DNA of 19,842 bases from Minisyncoccota bacterium (GCA_028691405.1 JAQUZI010000008.1:1-19842), one strand, 5' to 3'. Counted from the first letter of the stretch, positions 9,155 through 18,300 are shown. The notes: generated by a model not told the origin, from the letters alone. Program-made: numbers and translations.

Positions 9155-9703
9155 TTAAGATAATTTATTTATTTGTAAAAAATCGACATCTACTGGAGTT
9201 TCTCTTCCAAAAAGACCGACTGATACTTTTATACGACCTTTTTCATTGTCTATCTCTTCAATCACACCTTCAAAGTCTTTAAATGGACCGTCTGTAATTT
9301 TAACTCTCTCTTTAATTTCAAAATTAATTTTATAATGAGGTTCACTACCGCCAATCCTTTGAAAAATAATACTCATTTCTCCTTTATCAACTGGCAACGG
9401 TGTTGTCCCTGCTCCAATAAATCCTGTTACATGAGGCGTATTACGCACCACATATCAAGAAGTATCATCAACGATCATTTCAACAAAAACATATCCTGGA
9501 AAAATCTTTTCTTCAACTGTTTGTCTTTTACCTGATTTTATTTTTATTTTTTTCTCAATTGGAACTAAAACGTCAAAAACTTTATCACCTAAATCAAAAG
9601 CCTCAATTCTTGACTTTAAATTTTTTGCTACTGCTTCTTCATAACCAGGAGAAGTATGCAAAACATACCAATTTTTTCCTAAATCTAATTCTTGACGAGC
9701 CAT
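9155..9703 (-). CDS. nusG: Transcription termination/antitermination factor NusG
   Basis: Binds RNA polymerase, controls pausing and couples transcription to translation. It has 182 residues. The NGN domain starts at KNWYVLHTSPGYE (Trp as TGG) and contains EEKIFPGYVFVEM. SWYVVRNTPHVTGFIG follows, where the Trp is TGA (9457-9455, W83). The C-terminal KOW domain shows VKITDGPFKDFEGVIEEID near 130-150. Both Trp codons therefore occur in one conserved protein. It lies 5 bases after secE and is followed by rplK, the standard order. Read with TGA as stop, it would be cut in the middle of the NGN domain. Confidence 0.97.
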
Positions 9704-9708
9704 AGAAG

Positions 9709-9903
9709 TTACTTAATAATTATTTTTTTAAATAATTCAACTATACCAAAATCCATAGTTGTTAAAATCAAAGTGTAAAACACAGTAGTCGCTATAACTG
9801 CGCCAGTAAGAATCCTTGCTTCTTTCTTAGTTGGTCAATGAACTTTTTTCAATTCTAAATAAGATTCTCTAAAAGTATTTTTAACCTTTTTAAAAACATT
9901 CAT
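9709..9903 (-). CDS. secE: Preprotein translocase subunit SecE
   Basis: Small membrane subunit of the SecYEG channel. The 64 residues contain a short amphipathic N-terminal helix, the signature LKKVHWPTKKEA (18-29) and one membrane segment (about 31-52). The Trp of the invariant WPT is TGA (9837-9835). Under a TGA-stop code the gene would stop at codon 23, and it is easily missed by a standard gene caller. It follows its own promoter and precedes nusG by 5 bases, the order found in most bacteria. Confidence 0.95.
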
Positions 9904-9940
9904 ACTTAATATTATTTAAATATTTTAACTTATACACGTA

Positions 9941-9969
9941 ATTATATCATAAAAACTATCAAAATGCAA
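9941..9969 (-). promoter_or_regulatory. Predicted promoter of secE-nusG-rplK
   Basis: Minus strand: TTGCAT (9969-9964), 17-base spacer, TATAAT (9946-9941), preceded by an extended -10 TGA. It lies between the FKBP stop and the secE ATG, with a leader of about 30 bases. Confidence 0.75.
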
Positions 9970-9976
9970 GAATAAG

Positions 9977-10408
9977 CTATTTTTCTACATTTAACAATTC
10001 TACTTCAAAAATTAAATCAGAATTTGGCGGAATAATACCCAAGTCTTGTTCTCCATAAGCCATTGAAGATGGAATCTCAATTCTTCTGATTTCTCCAACT
10101 TTCATACCCAAAACGCCTTTTTCTCAACCTTCAATTACTTCTTTTTTACCTAATGTAAACTCTAAAGGACGACGATTAGGGTCTAAACTTGAATCAAACT
10201 TAGTCCCATCAACTAATCAGCCAGTATAATTAACGGCTATTTTACTACCATCTACCGCTTCCTCACCTTCACCCTCTTTTAATGTTACTATATTAAGCCC
10301 TGAATTAGTTATATTTTCTACTGGTTTTTTGTTCTTAAAATAGATAAAAGTTATAACCAAAGCCAATAAAATAACAACAATAAATACTATATATATTAAT
10401 CTTTTCAT
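9977..10408 (-). CDS. Membrane-anchored FKBP-type peptidyl-prolyl isomerase
   Basis: Isomerises Xaa-Pro bonds, probably as a foldase of exported proteins. The 143 residues comprise an N-terminal membrane anchor (about 4-24) and a compact FKBP domain. Motifs are KIAVNYTGWLVDGTKFDSS (56-74), EVIEGWEKGVLGMKVGE (90-106), IPSSMAYGEQ and the final LIFEVELL. Both Trp, W64 and W95, are TGA; W95 is the conserved Trp on the floor of the FKBP active site. The stop is TAG. It has its own extended -10 promoter, and the secE promoter follows. The anchor implies action on the outer face of the membrane. Confidence 0.95.
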
Positions 10409-10441
10409 ATTAATTTTTATTAAATTTTTATTAATACCTTG

Positions 10442-10470
10442 ATTTTATCAAATTTATAAAAAACATTCAA
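10442..10470 (-). promoter_or_regulatory. Predicted promoter of the FKBP gene
   Basis: Minus strand: TTGAAT (10470-10465), 17-base spacer, TAAAAT (10447-10442), preceded by an extended -10 TGA. It is located between the amidase stop and the FKBP ATG. Confidence 0.65.
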
Positions 10471-10476
10471 GCTTAA

Positions 10477-11154
10477 TTATTTATTAAATAAAGTATTAAA
10501 CTTTATTCAATCAAAATTTCAAGGATCTGTTTTGGTTGTTAAAGAAATATCAGTATGGCCAGTAATATGTTTAATACGACGATCAAGTTGCAAATATTTT
10601 ATTAAATCAATTAAAGCATTGTATTGAAAATCATTAGCTGAATCATTTTCATGATGCAATAATTCTATTCCAATTGAGAATCTATTAACACTAGTCCTAC
10701 CATCAAACAACTGGCTTCTACCAGCATGCCAAGCCAAATCATTATCCTTTACCAACCTATAAATAAGGCCATCTCTGGAAATCAAATAATGAGAGCTAAC
10801 ATCATAAATTGCCAATTCATACATAACACCATCAACATCATATGGATTCATGCCTAAAGCATCATAAATAGAATGAACAACAATAGTATCAATATCTCTT
10901 TTTCCAAGAACTTTATCATGTCCCCAAGGAACAATTCTATCAATTATCCTTTCTTCCATAATATTTCTAAAATTTTCTCTTTCAACATATTTATTAGCCA
11001 TATTATTAATAATATTGGTGGCTTTTTCCAAAATTACCTGAATCTTTCTTATTTTCTCTGTCTCTTTTGATATATCTACATTTTCGCTAGCCAAAACTGG
11101 ACTTGGCAAAAAACATATAAACAAAAAAACAATCAATAATATATATTTTTTCAT
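10477..11154 (-). CDS. Secreted N-acetylmuramoyl-L-alanine amidase (PGRP/Amidase_2 family)
   Basis: Zinc amidase that cuts the bond between muramic acid and the peptide stem of peptidoglycan. The 225 residues begin with a signal peptide (1-22, cleavage probably after VLA). A mainly helical spacer (25-75) precedes the catalytic domain. Probable zinc ligands are His94 (TIVVHS), His200 (ITGHTDI) and Asp210 (KTDP), with Lys208 in the catalytic position. The sequence then passes two TGA codons, W212 and W216 (DPWNFDWIKF), matching the family ending DPGxxFDW. Two other Trp are TGG. Under a TGA-stop code the C-terminus would be lost. It sits 23 bases downstream of tRNA-Trp and probably shares its promoter. 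A role in wall turnover or division is likely. Confidence 0.9.
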
Positions 11155-11177
11155 ATTAAATATTTTTAATATTAATG

Positions 11178-11248
11178 CAGGGGCACCTCGACTCGAACGG
11201 GGATCAACGGTTTTGGAGACCGCTATTCTACCATTGAACTATGCCCCT
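11178..11248 (-). tRNA. trnW: tRNA-Trp (anticodon CCA)
   Basis: A 71-base cloverleaf on the minus strand. The acceptor stem is AGGGGCA/TGCCCCT with discriminator G. The D stem is GTTC/GAAT and the anticodon loop CTCCAAA gives CCA. The T loop TTCGAGT is canonical; the T stem has one C-A mismatch in its middle. CCA is not encoded. Position 24 is A (U11-A24). The gene stands alone between mfd and the amidase gene, upstream of secE. It reads UGG directly; see the findings for UGA. Confidence 0.95.
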
Positions 11249-11267
11249 AAAAGGTGTCTTTTACCCA

Positions 11268-11296
11268 ATATTACACTAAATTGTTTACAATGTCAA
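11268..11296 (-). promoter_or_regulatory. Predicted promoter of tRNA-Trp and the amidase gene
   Basis: Minus strand: perfect TTGACA (11296-11291), 17-base spacer, TAATAT (11273-11268). The -35 box overlaps the last codons of mfd. Transcription would start about 12 bases before the tRNA. Confidence 0.6.
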
Positions 11297-13228
11297 ATTG
11301 TCAATTGCTTCATTTAACATCTGACAATAGAGGTTTAAACCAATTTTATTAATATTGCCAGACTGCTCTTTTCCTAATATATTCCCTGAACCACGCAATT
11401 CTAAATCCTTCATAGCAATTTGATAACCAGCTCCTAAATAATTAGCTTCTTTCAATGCATTTAATCTTTGCTTGGCTTTTATTTTTAAATCTTTGTTATA
11501 TAGAAAATAAGCATATGCTTTTGTAATACCCCGGCCAATCCTTCCTCTTAATTGATATGATTGAGATAAGCCGAATCTTGTCGCATCATCAACTATCAAA
11601 GTATTAACATTATCCAAATCTAATCCATTTTCAACAATAACTGTTGTAACTAAAATATTTATTTTATTATTTTTGAAATCATCCATAACTTTTAATATTT
11701 GATTCTCCGGCAGTCTTCCATGTAAATAGTCAATTGTTGCATTTGGCAGCAATTTCTTTAACCTCTTTACCTCATTGTAAATATTCATCACTCGATTATG
11801 AACATAAAAAACTTGACCACCTCTTTTAATTTCATTTTCAATTGCCGATACAACCAATTCATCATCATATGGTAATATATATGTTTTAATTTCTTGACGA
11901 TTAATAGGCGGTGTTAAAATGTTTGATATCTTTTTAAATCCAGATAAAGCCATGTGTAAAGTTCTTGGTATTGGTGTTGCTGACAAATTTAAAATATGGA
12001 CATTCTCATAAACATCTCTTAATTTCTCTTTTTGTTTTACCCCGAACCTTTGTTCTTCATCAATTATTAATAATCCTAATTCTTTAAATTTAATATTTTT
12101 ATTTAATAATTTATGTGTACCAATAACAATATCAATTTCTCCTTTTTCTAATCCTTCAAAAATTAATTTAACTTCCTTAGGTTTTTGTATCCTAGATAAC
12201 ATAGCAACACGAATATCAAATTTATTCATTCTATCATTAAAGCTTTCAAAATGCTGTTTTGCTAAAATAGTTGTTGGGGCTAATAATATTACTTGTTTTT
12301 TATTAATCACCGATCTAAACGCCGCTCTTAAAGCCACCTCTGTTTTCCCAAACCCAACATCACCTAAAACCAATCTATCCATTGGCTCTGGATTTTCTAA
12401 ATCACTTAACACATCATTTATTGCTTTTTCTTGATCAAGAGTCTCTTCATAATCAAAATCTTTTCGAAACTCATCTTCCAAATATTCGTCTTTTCCTAGC
12501 ATAGGCGCTTTAGCTACATTTACTTTTGCATATAATCTTAACAATTCGCCCGCCAATTTAATTAAATCTTCTTTGACTTTTTTCTTAGTATTAAATCATG
12601 TTTGCGTTGACAATCTATGAATAGTTGGTTTATCAAAACCATAATACAAACTTAATTTATCCCCTTTATCAATTGGGACTAACAACTTATCTGGATTATT
12701 GCTATTGCTTGGTGGCGCATATTCAATTTCAAAGTATTTTTTTTCTTCCTCTTCTTTAATTCCTTTAAAAATTCCTATGCCATGATCAATATGAACAACG
12801 TAATCATTTTCTTTTAAACTTTTTAATTCTGGTAATGTTTTTAATATCTTTTCTCTTTTTTTAATATATTCTGGCTCTAATTCTTTAATATCTATAAAAT
12901 TAATTTCCGAAATGTAATTTGAAACAAATTCTAATCTAATTGGTTTAGAATAATTTAAACTAAAAATATCCAAAATATTTCCTCTAACACTGTATTCCCC
13001 TTTAAACTTAACAAAATCAACTTTTTCAAAATTCAAATCATTAATATCTTTGATTAATTTTGACTGAACAATTTTCTGTCCTTTATATATTAAAATACCT
13101 TTATCACCCCATCATGACTGTCTTTTTATTGATCTTTTCAATTTTGCTTCATTTTCTTTAAATCACTCTTCATTTTTTTCTAAAAAATACGGAGTAACGT
13201 TTAAAATCAAAAATTCACTTTCATCCAT
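11285..13228 (-). CDS. mfd: Transcription-repair coupling factor Mfd, reduced form
   Basis: DNA translocase that removes stalled RNA polymerase. At 647 residues it is little more than half the usual ~1150. Residues 1-64 are unassigned. About 65-115 resembles the last part of the UvrB-homology module (FVKFKGEYSVRGNILDIF). About 132-200 is the RNA-polymerase-interacting domain (YVVHIDHGIGIFKG). About 225-640 is the RecG-like translocase: GDVGFGKTEVA (Walker A, near 289), DEEQRFGVK, SATPIPRTLHM, GRIGRG and the TRG region LELRGSGNILG. The protein ends at LNLYCQMLNEAID, so the C-terminal D7 domain is missing, as is most of the UvrA-binding N-terminal module. Trp 22, 39 and 211 are TGA; 39 and 40 are adjacent TGA-TGG. 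The start at 13228 is the first ATG of the open frame. Confidence 0.93.
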
Positions 13229-13315
13229 ATTTATGCTTTAATCTAAATTAAAATATTAATTTTCTTTTTTACTTTCTTCTCTTTTCAATTTACATATTTT
13301 ACTTATATAGTTGTA

Positions 13316-13330
13316 TGTAAAACATTTACA
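13316..13330. repeat. Short inverted repeat upstream of mfd
   Basis: TGTAAA-aca-TTTACA, a 6-3-6 palindrome in the 115-base gap between the second membrane paralogue and mfd. It could be an operator or chance in AT-rich DNA. No strong promoter was found in this gap. Confidence 0.25.
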
Positions 13331-13343
13331 CTTAATCCAAATT

Positions 13344-13928
13344 TTATAAAGTTTTAATATATTTTCTTCTTAAAACAATTATTAACACCAATGCTATATT
13401 GCTTAATAAAAAATATATCAAAAAAATAGATTTTTCAAAATTAAAAACTGATAAAGACAATAAATTTAAAAAACTAGAAACAATTCCAAAAACATAAAAC
13501 ATTCATTCCTCGGTCCATGGCAAAAATCACGATTTAATCATTGTGGGAAGAAAAGCTATAAAATCTGCTATTATTGACATTACCAATGCTAATAATGGAT
13601 TTTTTGTTATATATCAAACAAGTAAAGAAATAACTACCATCAACAAAACCACCATATCTGATTTTGATTTACCGCCTATGCCATTTTTTATAGATAATAA
13701 AAATATTAAAAAATTCCCAACAAAAATAGCTGAAGCCAATCAAACGGCATTTCTATCACCTTGCGCCAACAAAGTCGCAACAAATAAAGCCGATATTACT
13801 GCCATCAAAAATCATGTTGTTCTCTGCGGCCGAAAACTACCTTTAAAAATAAATCTAATACCTACAAAATAAGCAGAGAGGCTTATTACTGTTGATAATA
13901 CTAAAAATATATTTTTCAAATTATTCAT
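13344..13928 (-). CDS. Multi-pass membrane protein, paralogue B
   Basis: A 194-residue hydrophobic protein with about six membrane segments. It aligns without gaps to the 15066-15644 protein over 132 residues, with about two thirds identity by hand count. Shared motifs are FRPQR, LLAQGD, GIGG, TKNP, DFIAF and LPxTEEW. Five of its six Trp codons are TGA, at 13614-13616 and 13527-13529 among others; at these two the paralogue has TGG. I do not recognise a named family. The spacing of a PQ after the first helix and a proline-rich loop before the fifth recalls PQ-loop/SWEET transporters, but this is speculation. It lies 37 bases after wecB. The frame is wholly hidden under a TGA-stop code. Confidence 0.85.
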
Positions 13929-13965
13929 TATGATTGTTTAGTCCTATATTTTAAAGTCATACATT

Positions 13966-15039
13966 TTAATTTTTATTCAATATCTTAAATATTTTAACTG
14001 CTGTTTTCCCATCACCAAAAGGATTATATCATTTTACTTTTTTATTCTTCAATAAAACATATTTTTTAAAAATATCCTTTGTTGAAATTTCTCTAAGCAA
14101 TACTGCTCCACCAACTCTTACTGTTTCCGGCCTTTCGGTATTTACTCTTAATATTACACATTTTTTCTTTAAAATACATGACTCTTCTTGAATACCACCA
14201 CTATCAGTAAAAATCATTTTAGAATCTTTTTGCAATTTTAATAAATCTAAATAGCCCAATGGGTCAGTAATAATAATATTTTTAAACTTATTAACAAAAC
14301 TTTTTTTATTATTTAGTCTTGGATGCATCGGAAAAATACATTTAACCCCCTCTTTTTCACAAATATCATTTATACTTGAAATAATACTTTCAAAATTAGA
14401 TTTATCATCAGTATTACTTGGTCTATGGCATGTAAGTAAAAAATATTTACTTTTTTCTAAATTAAATTTATTTAAAACATTTGATTTTTTATCTGACATT
14501 TTACCCACCAAAAGAACAGCATCAACAATTGTATTCCCTGTAACAAATATTTTTTCTTTACTTATTCCTTCTTTTAAAGAAATATCTGCTTGTTTTTTTG
14601 TTGGACAAAAAAGATAATCGGAAACATGATCAGCAATAATTCTATTAATTTCTTCTGGCATTTCCCTATCATAGCTTCTTAAGCCAGCTTCTACATGACA
14701 AACTTTAATTTTTATTTTGCTAGAAGCTAAAGCTCCTGACAAAACCGTATTAGTATCACCTTGAACAAAAACATAATCTGGCCTTTCTTTCATTAAAACT
14801 TTTTCAATTTCAATTAGCATTCTTCCCGTTTGATCTCCTTGACTCCCTGATCCAATCCCTAAATTATATTTCGCCTTTTTCAAACCTAACTCTTTAAAAA
14901 ATACCCCATCCATATTTTTATCATAATGTTGGTTTGTATGAATAATAAAATATTTTATTTTTTTACTTTCACAATATTTTATTAAAGAATATAGTTTAAT
15001 TATCTCTGGCCTTGTTCCTAACACAAAACATATTTTCAT
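13966..15039 (-). CDS. wecB: UDP-N-acetylglucosamine 2-epimerase (non-hydrolysing)
   Basis: Interconverts UDP-GlcNAc and UDP-ManNAc for surface glycans. The 357 residues form a GT-B fold. Motifs include MKICFVLGTRPEIIK (1-15), VQGDTNTVLSGALAS, HVEAGLRSYDREMPEEINR, DSGGIQEE and RPETVRVGG. One TGA (14031-14029) is read as Trp, after which YNPFGDGKTAVKI supplies the family's conserved NPFGDGKA ending. The ATG at 15039 is preferred over 15072, because MKICFVLG is the normal N-terminus and the longer start would overlap the upstream gene. The gene is flanked on both sides by paralogous membrane proteins. No other sugar-nucleotide genes are in the window. Confidence 0.95.
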
Positions 15040-15065
15040 AATATATCTTTTATTTTTTAAGCATT

Positions 15066-15644
15066 TTAGCAAGCCTTAACTTGTTTCTTTCCTCGGATCA
15101 AAATTATAATCGTTACCAACAAATTTATTAAGAAAATATATATTGGAAATATAGCATTGCCTAAAGTAATAGTTGATAATGATAATATTATTAAAAAACT
15201 CGAAATTACATCCATAACATAAAACCTTCACTCTTCTGTTTCTGGTAAAACCCATGCCTTTATTAATGTTGGTGAAAAAGCAATAAAATCAGTCACAATC
15301 GACATTGTAAGACCTAAAACTGGATTTTTAGTTGTATACCACACAGCTAAAGACACAATCACCATTAAAAAAACCGTAATATCTAATTTTGAGCTACCAC
15401 CTATTCCTCTTTTAATCGACAATATAAATATAGACAAAGTTCCCGTAAAAGTTGCTAAAGCTAATCAAATAGCATTAGTATCTCCCTGAGCCAATAACGT
15501 ACCAACAAACAACAAAGAAATTAAAAGCAATAAAAATCTTGTCATTCTCTGTGGTCGAAACTTTCCCTTAAGAATACTTACAAATCCAATAGCATAAGCT
15601 GATAAACTTACCGTCGTAGCCAAAGCTAACAATATATTCTCCAT
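15066..15644 (-). CDS. Multi-pass membrane protein, paralogue A
   Basis: A 192-residue protein with about six hydrophobic segments. It starts MENILLALATTVSLSAYAIG and contains KGKFRPQRMTRF, LLAQGD, KRGIGGSSK, TDFIAFSPTLIKAW and LPETEEWRFY. The ATG is 2 bases after the rarA stop, so translation is probably coupled. Two Trp are TGA (NAIW, EEWR) and two are TGG (15341-15339, 15256-15254). No function is assigned. I have the impression of a conserved hypothetical protein common in CPR genomes, but I cannot check that here. The adjacent wecB suggests, weakly, an envelope-related role. Confidence 0.87.
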
Positions 15645-15646
15645 TT

Positions 15647-16774
15647 TTATTTTTTAAAATATTTTTTATTTTTAATTTTATCTGGCAAATAACTCTCTTC
15701 ATCATATTTTTTATACCCCTTACCATAATTTAATTCTTTCATCAATTTCGTTTCTGGATTACGTATTCTTAATGGTATTGGTAAATTGCCATAACTTTTA
15801 ACATCTTCCATTGCCTTTAAAAAAGCATCATAAGCATTTCTATCTTTTTTACAATTAGCTAAATAAACTGTTCCATGAGCTAAATTTATCTGAGCTTCTG
15901 GTAATCCAACAAAATCAACTGCTTTAAAAATCTCATTTGCAACCACTATTGCTGTTGGTACAGCCACGCCAATATCTTCGCTTGCAAAAATAATCATACG
16001 ACGAGCAATAAACTTTGGATCTTCACCACTATCAATCAATCTCGCTAAATAATACAAGGCTGCATCAACCTGACTTGCTCTTAAACTTTTAATATATGCA
16101 CTAATTAAATTATAATGTTCGTCTGATTTTTTATCATATCTTAAATACTTAGACTGTAATGTATTTTTTAAATTTTCAACATTCACATCTTTATACAGCA
16201 TCAAACAATTATCAATTACTGTTAATGCTTGTCTAGCATCACCATTCGCCATACTCATTAATCATTCAACTGCCTTCTTACCCATTCTGACTTTGCTTCT
16301 TTTAATAATCGTTTTGATATCTTCGTCTTTTAGATCATTTAAAACAAAAACTCTACACCTAGAAAGCAAAGGTGATATAATCTCAAAACTAGGGTTTTCA
16401 GTTGTTGCCCCTATTAAAACTAACTCACCACTTTCAACATATGGTAATAAAAAATCTTGCTGAGCTTTATTAAATCTATGTATTTCATCTAAAAACAATA
16501 TTTTATTCTCTAGATCCTCTTTTTTAATAATTTCCCGAATATCATTCTTACCAGCTGATACAGCTGATAATTCAAATAATTGAGCATTTAAATTCTTAGC
16601 ATAAATTTTAGCCAAGGTGGTTTTTCCCACCCCGGGCGGACCTCAAAGAATAAAAGAAAATAGATGCTTTTCTTCAATTGCCTTTCTTAATGGTTTTCCT
16701 TGTCCAACCAAATGCTCTTGCCCAACAAACTCATCTAAATTTTTAGGTCTAATTTTAGAAGCTAATGGTTCCAT
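15647..16774 (-). CDS. rarA: Replication-associated recombination protein A (RarA/MgsA), AAA+ ATPase
   Basis: Clamp-loader-like ATPase acting at stalled replication forks. It has 375 residues, slightly below the usual 420-450. It starts [19 protein letters not shown]. Walker A is [12 protein letters not shown] (42-53), with W44 encoded by TGA (16645-16643). Walker B is [16 protein letters not shown]; sensor 1 is [12 protein letters not shown]; the arginine-finger region is LLSRCRV. A second TGA gives W in [19 protein letters not shown]. The C-terminal tetramerisation domain contains [10 protein letters not shown] and [15 protein letters not shown]. The FILWGPPG context is one of the clearest proofs that TGA is Trp. 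It has its own extended -10 promoter and is followed 2 bases later by paralogue A. Confidence 0.97.
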
Positions 16775-16798
16775 ATTTGTTAATTCAATATATTTAAA

Positions 16799-16827
16799 AT
16801 TATACCATCTTTTAACTGTAAAAACAA
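16799..16827 (-). promoter_or_regulatory. Predicted promoter of rarA
   Basis: Minus strand: TTGTTT (16827-16822), 17-base spacer, TATAAT (16804-16799), preceded by an extended -10 TGG. It lies in the 67-base gap between the gpsA stop and the rarA ATG. Confidence 0.7.
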
Positions 16828-16841
16828 ACTAACCCTATTTA

Positions 16842-17690
16842 CTACAATTTACTCAAAAATTCATCAAAATGACCTTTAACTTTTTTAGGATCATTGCTTT
16901 TAACAATACTATATACAAAATTAAGTAAAGGTTTGTTAAATTTTTTAATTGACTCAACAGTTCCCAACCCTTCAACTGTTGCTCCAACTTTAATTAAAGC
17001 ATCTTTTATTTTATATTTAGCAATTAATTGTCCAAATCTAAAATTACGACTTTCATTGCTACTACATGTCAAAATTAAATCTCCAATTGTACCTATAATC
17101 CCTGTTTTCTTCAAATTAATTATTTTATACATTTCTGCTATTGCTGTGCTAATAATTAAAGCTCTGGTATTACACTCATACCCCAAACCATCACATATAC
17201 CACAAGCAATCGCATAAACATTTTTCAAAGCACTAGACAATTCTAACTCTCGAACCCCTTTGGTAATTTTAATTCTAAAATATTCATTAACAAACAATTC
17301 TTTTAGTAATTTTCTATTACAGTTTCCGGCATAACCAACATTAACTATTGTTGGTTTTTTTGCTTTAACCTCTGTTGCAAAGCTAGGCCCAATCAACGTG
17401 TAATAATCAAAATCACCCAAAACAACCTCTTTGATAATTTCATTTGGCAATTTGTTTGTTTTCTTCTCAATTCCTTTACTACAGTTCACTATTAAATATT
17501 TTTTGTCTTTACTAAATTTTGCTCTTTTAATTGCGCTCCTCATAACTTGAACTGGCAAACAAATAATATAAACATCTGCTTCTTTAATTTTGTTTTTTTC
17601 ATCTCAATATGAAATATCTTTATTTTTCTCAGTTATTACTGAAAATAAAGATGAGCCTCATGCTCCATTACCTAAAACTACTATTTTCAT
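16842..17690 (-). CDS. gpsA: NAD(P)-dependent glycerol-3-phosphate dehydrogenase, short form
   Basis: Makes sn-glycerol 3-phosphate from dihydroxyacetone phosphate for phospholipids. It has 282 residues against about 330 normally. The dinucleotide fold starts MKIVVLGNGAWGSS, with W11 as TGA (17660-17658). After SYWDEK (second TGA) it moves almost directly to ADVYIICLPVQV, skipping about 35 residues that normally carry RYLPGIKLP-like sequence. The rest is complete: IGPSFATEV, SSALKNVYAIACGICDGLGY, NTRALII, GDLILTCSSNESRNFRFG and TVEGLGTV. The stop is TAG. It starts 7 bases after the UDG stop and is therefore cotranscribed with it. The catalytic Lys and the substrate-binding motifs are retained. 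Confidence 0.94.
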
Positions 17691-17697
17691 AAAGTAT

Positions 17698-18300
17698 TTA
17701 TTTAAATTTTTCTAAAACTTTAATGTCATTTAGCAACACTGTTTTCATATTTGGATTATATGTCGCTACTGCTGGATGATAAAATGGTACAACTACAATA
17801 CCAGCAAAATTACCTTGACATTCAAACATTTGGCCATGAATCTTACTAATTACATCCACCTTATCGCTTAAACCAAACATCTCCATTAAGAATTTCATCG
17901 AATACCTACCTAGCGGACAAATAACTTTTGGTTTAATAATTTCAATTTGTTTTTCGATAAAACAAGCACAAGCTTGAATTTCATCTGATAATGGATCTCG
18001 ATTATTTGGTGGTCTGCATTTTAACAAATTAGCGATGTAAACGTCTTCACGTTTAATTCCCACCGATAATAAAAGTTCACTTAATATTTGGCCTGCTCGA
18101 CCACAAAAAGGCTTGCCTGTCTTTGCTTCTTGTAATCCTGGCGCCTCTCCAATAAACATAATTTTGGCTTCATGATTTCCTTCCCCAATCACTGGATAAT
18201 ATTTATTTTTAACCCTTTCTTCGCCTAAAATACATTTTCTACATATTAAAACTTCTTCTTTCACTTTTTTTAGTTTTTTATCATTTTCAGATTCTTTCAT
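17698..18300 (-). CDS. Uracil-DNA glycosylase, family 4 (Fe-S type)
   Basis: Removes uracil, arising by cytosine deamination, from DNA. It has 200 residues. The motifs are GEAPGLQEAKTGKPFCGRAG (51-70), LKCRPPNNRDP (93-103) and HPAVATY (175-181). Four cysteines, C20, C23, C95 and C111, match the [4Fe-4S] ligands of the family (CxxC...Cx15C). No Trp is present, so the frame is intact under any code. It starts 31 bases after the membrane protein upstream and ends 7 bases before gpsA. Family identification is very secure; I give no symbol because naming varies. Confidence 0.95.
   Translation of the reverse strand: MKESENDKKLKKVKEEVLICRKCILGEERVKNKYYPVIGEGNHEAKIMFIGEAPGLQEAKTGKPFCGRAGQILSELLLSVGIKREDVYIANLLKCRPPNNRDPLSDEIQACACFIEKQIEIIKPKVICPLGRYSMKFLMEMFGLSDKVDVISKIHGQMFECQGNFAGIVVVPFYHPAVATYNPNMKTVLLNDIKVLEKFK

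Noticed and set aside
13543..13872. Plus-strand open frame of 109 codons
   Set aside because: It is antisense to membrane paralogue B, whose frame is confirmed by alignment to paralogue A.
15037..15072. Longer wecB start at 15072
   Set aside because: It would overlap the stop of the upstream gene and adds residues not found in the family; the ATG at 15039 gives the normal MKICFVLGTRPE start.
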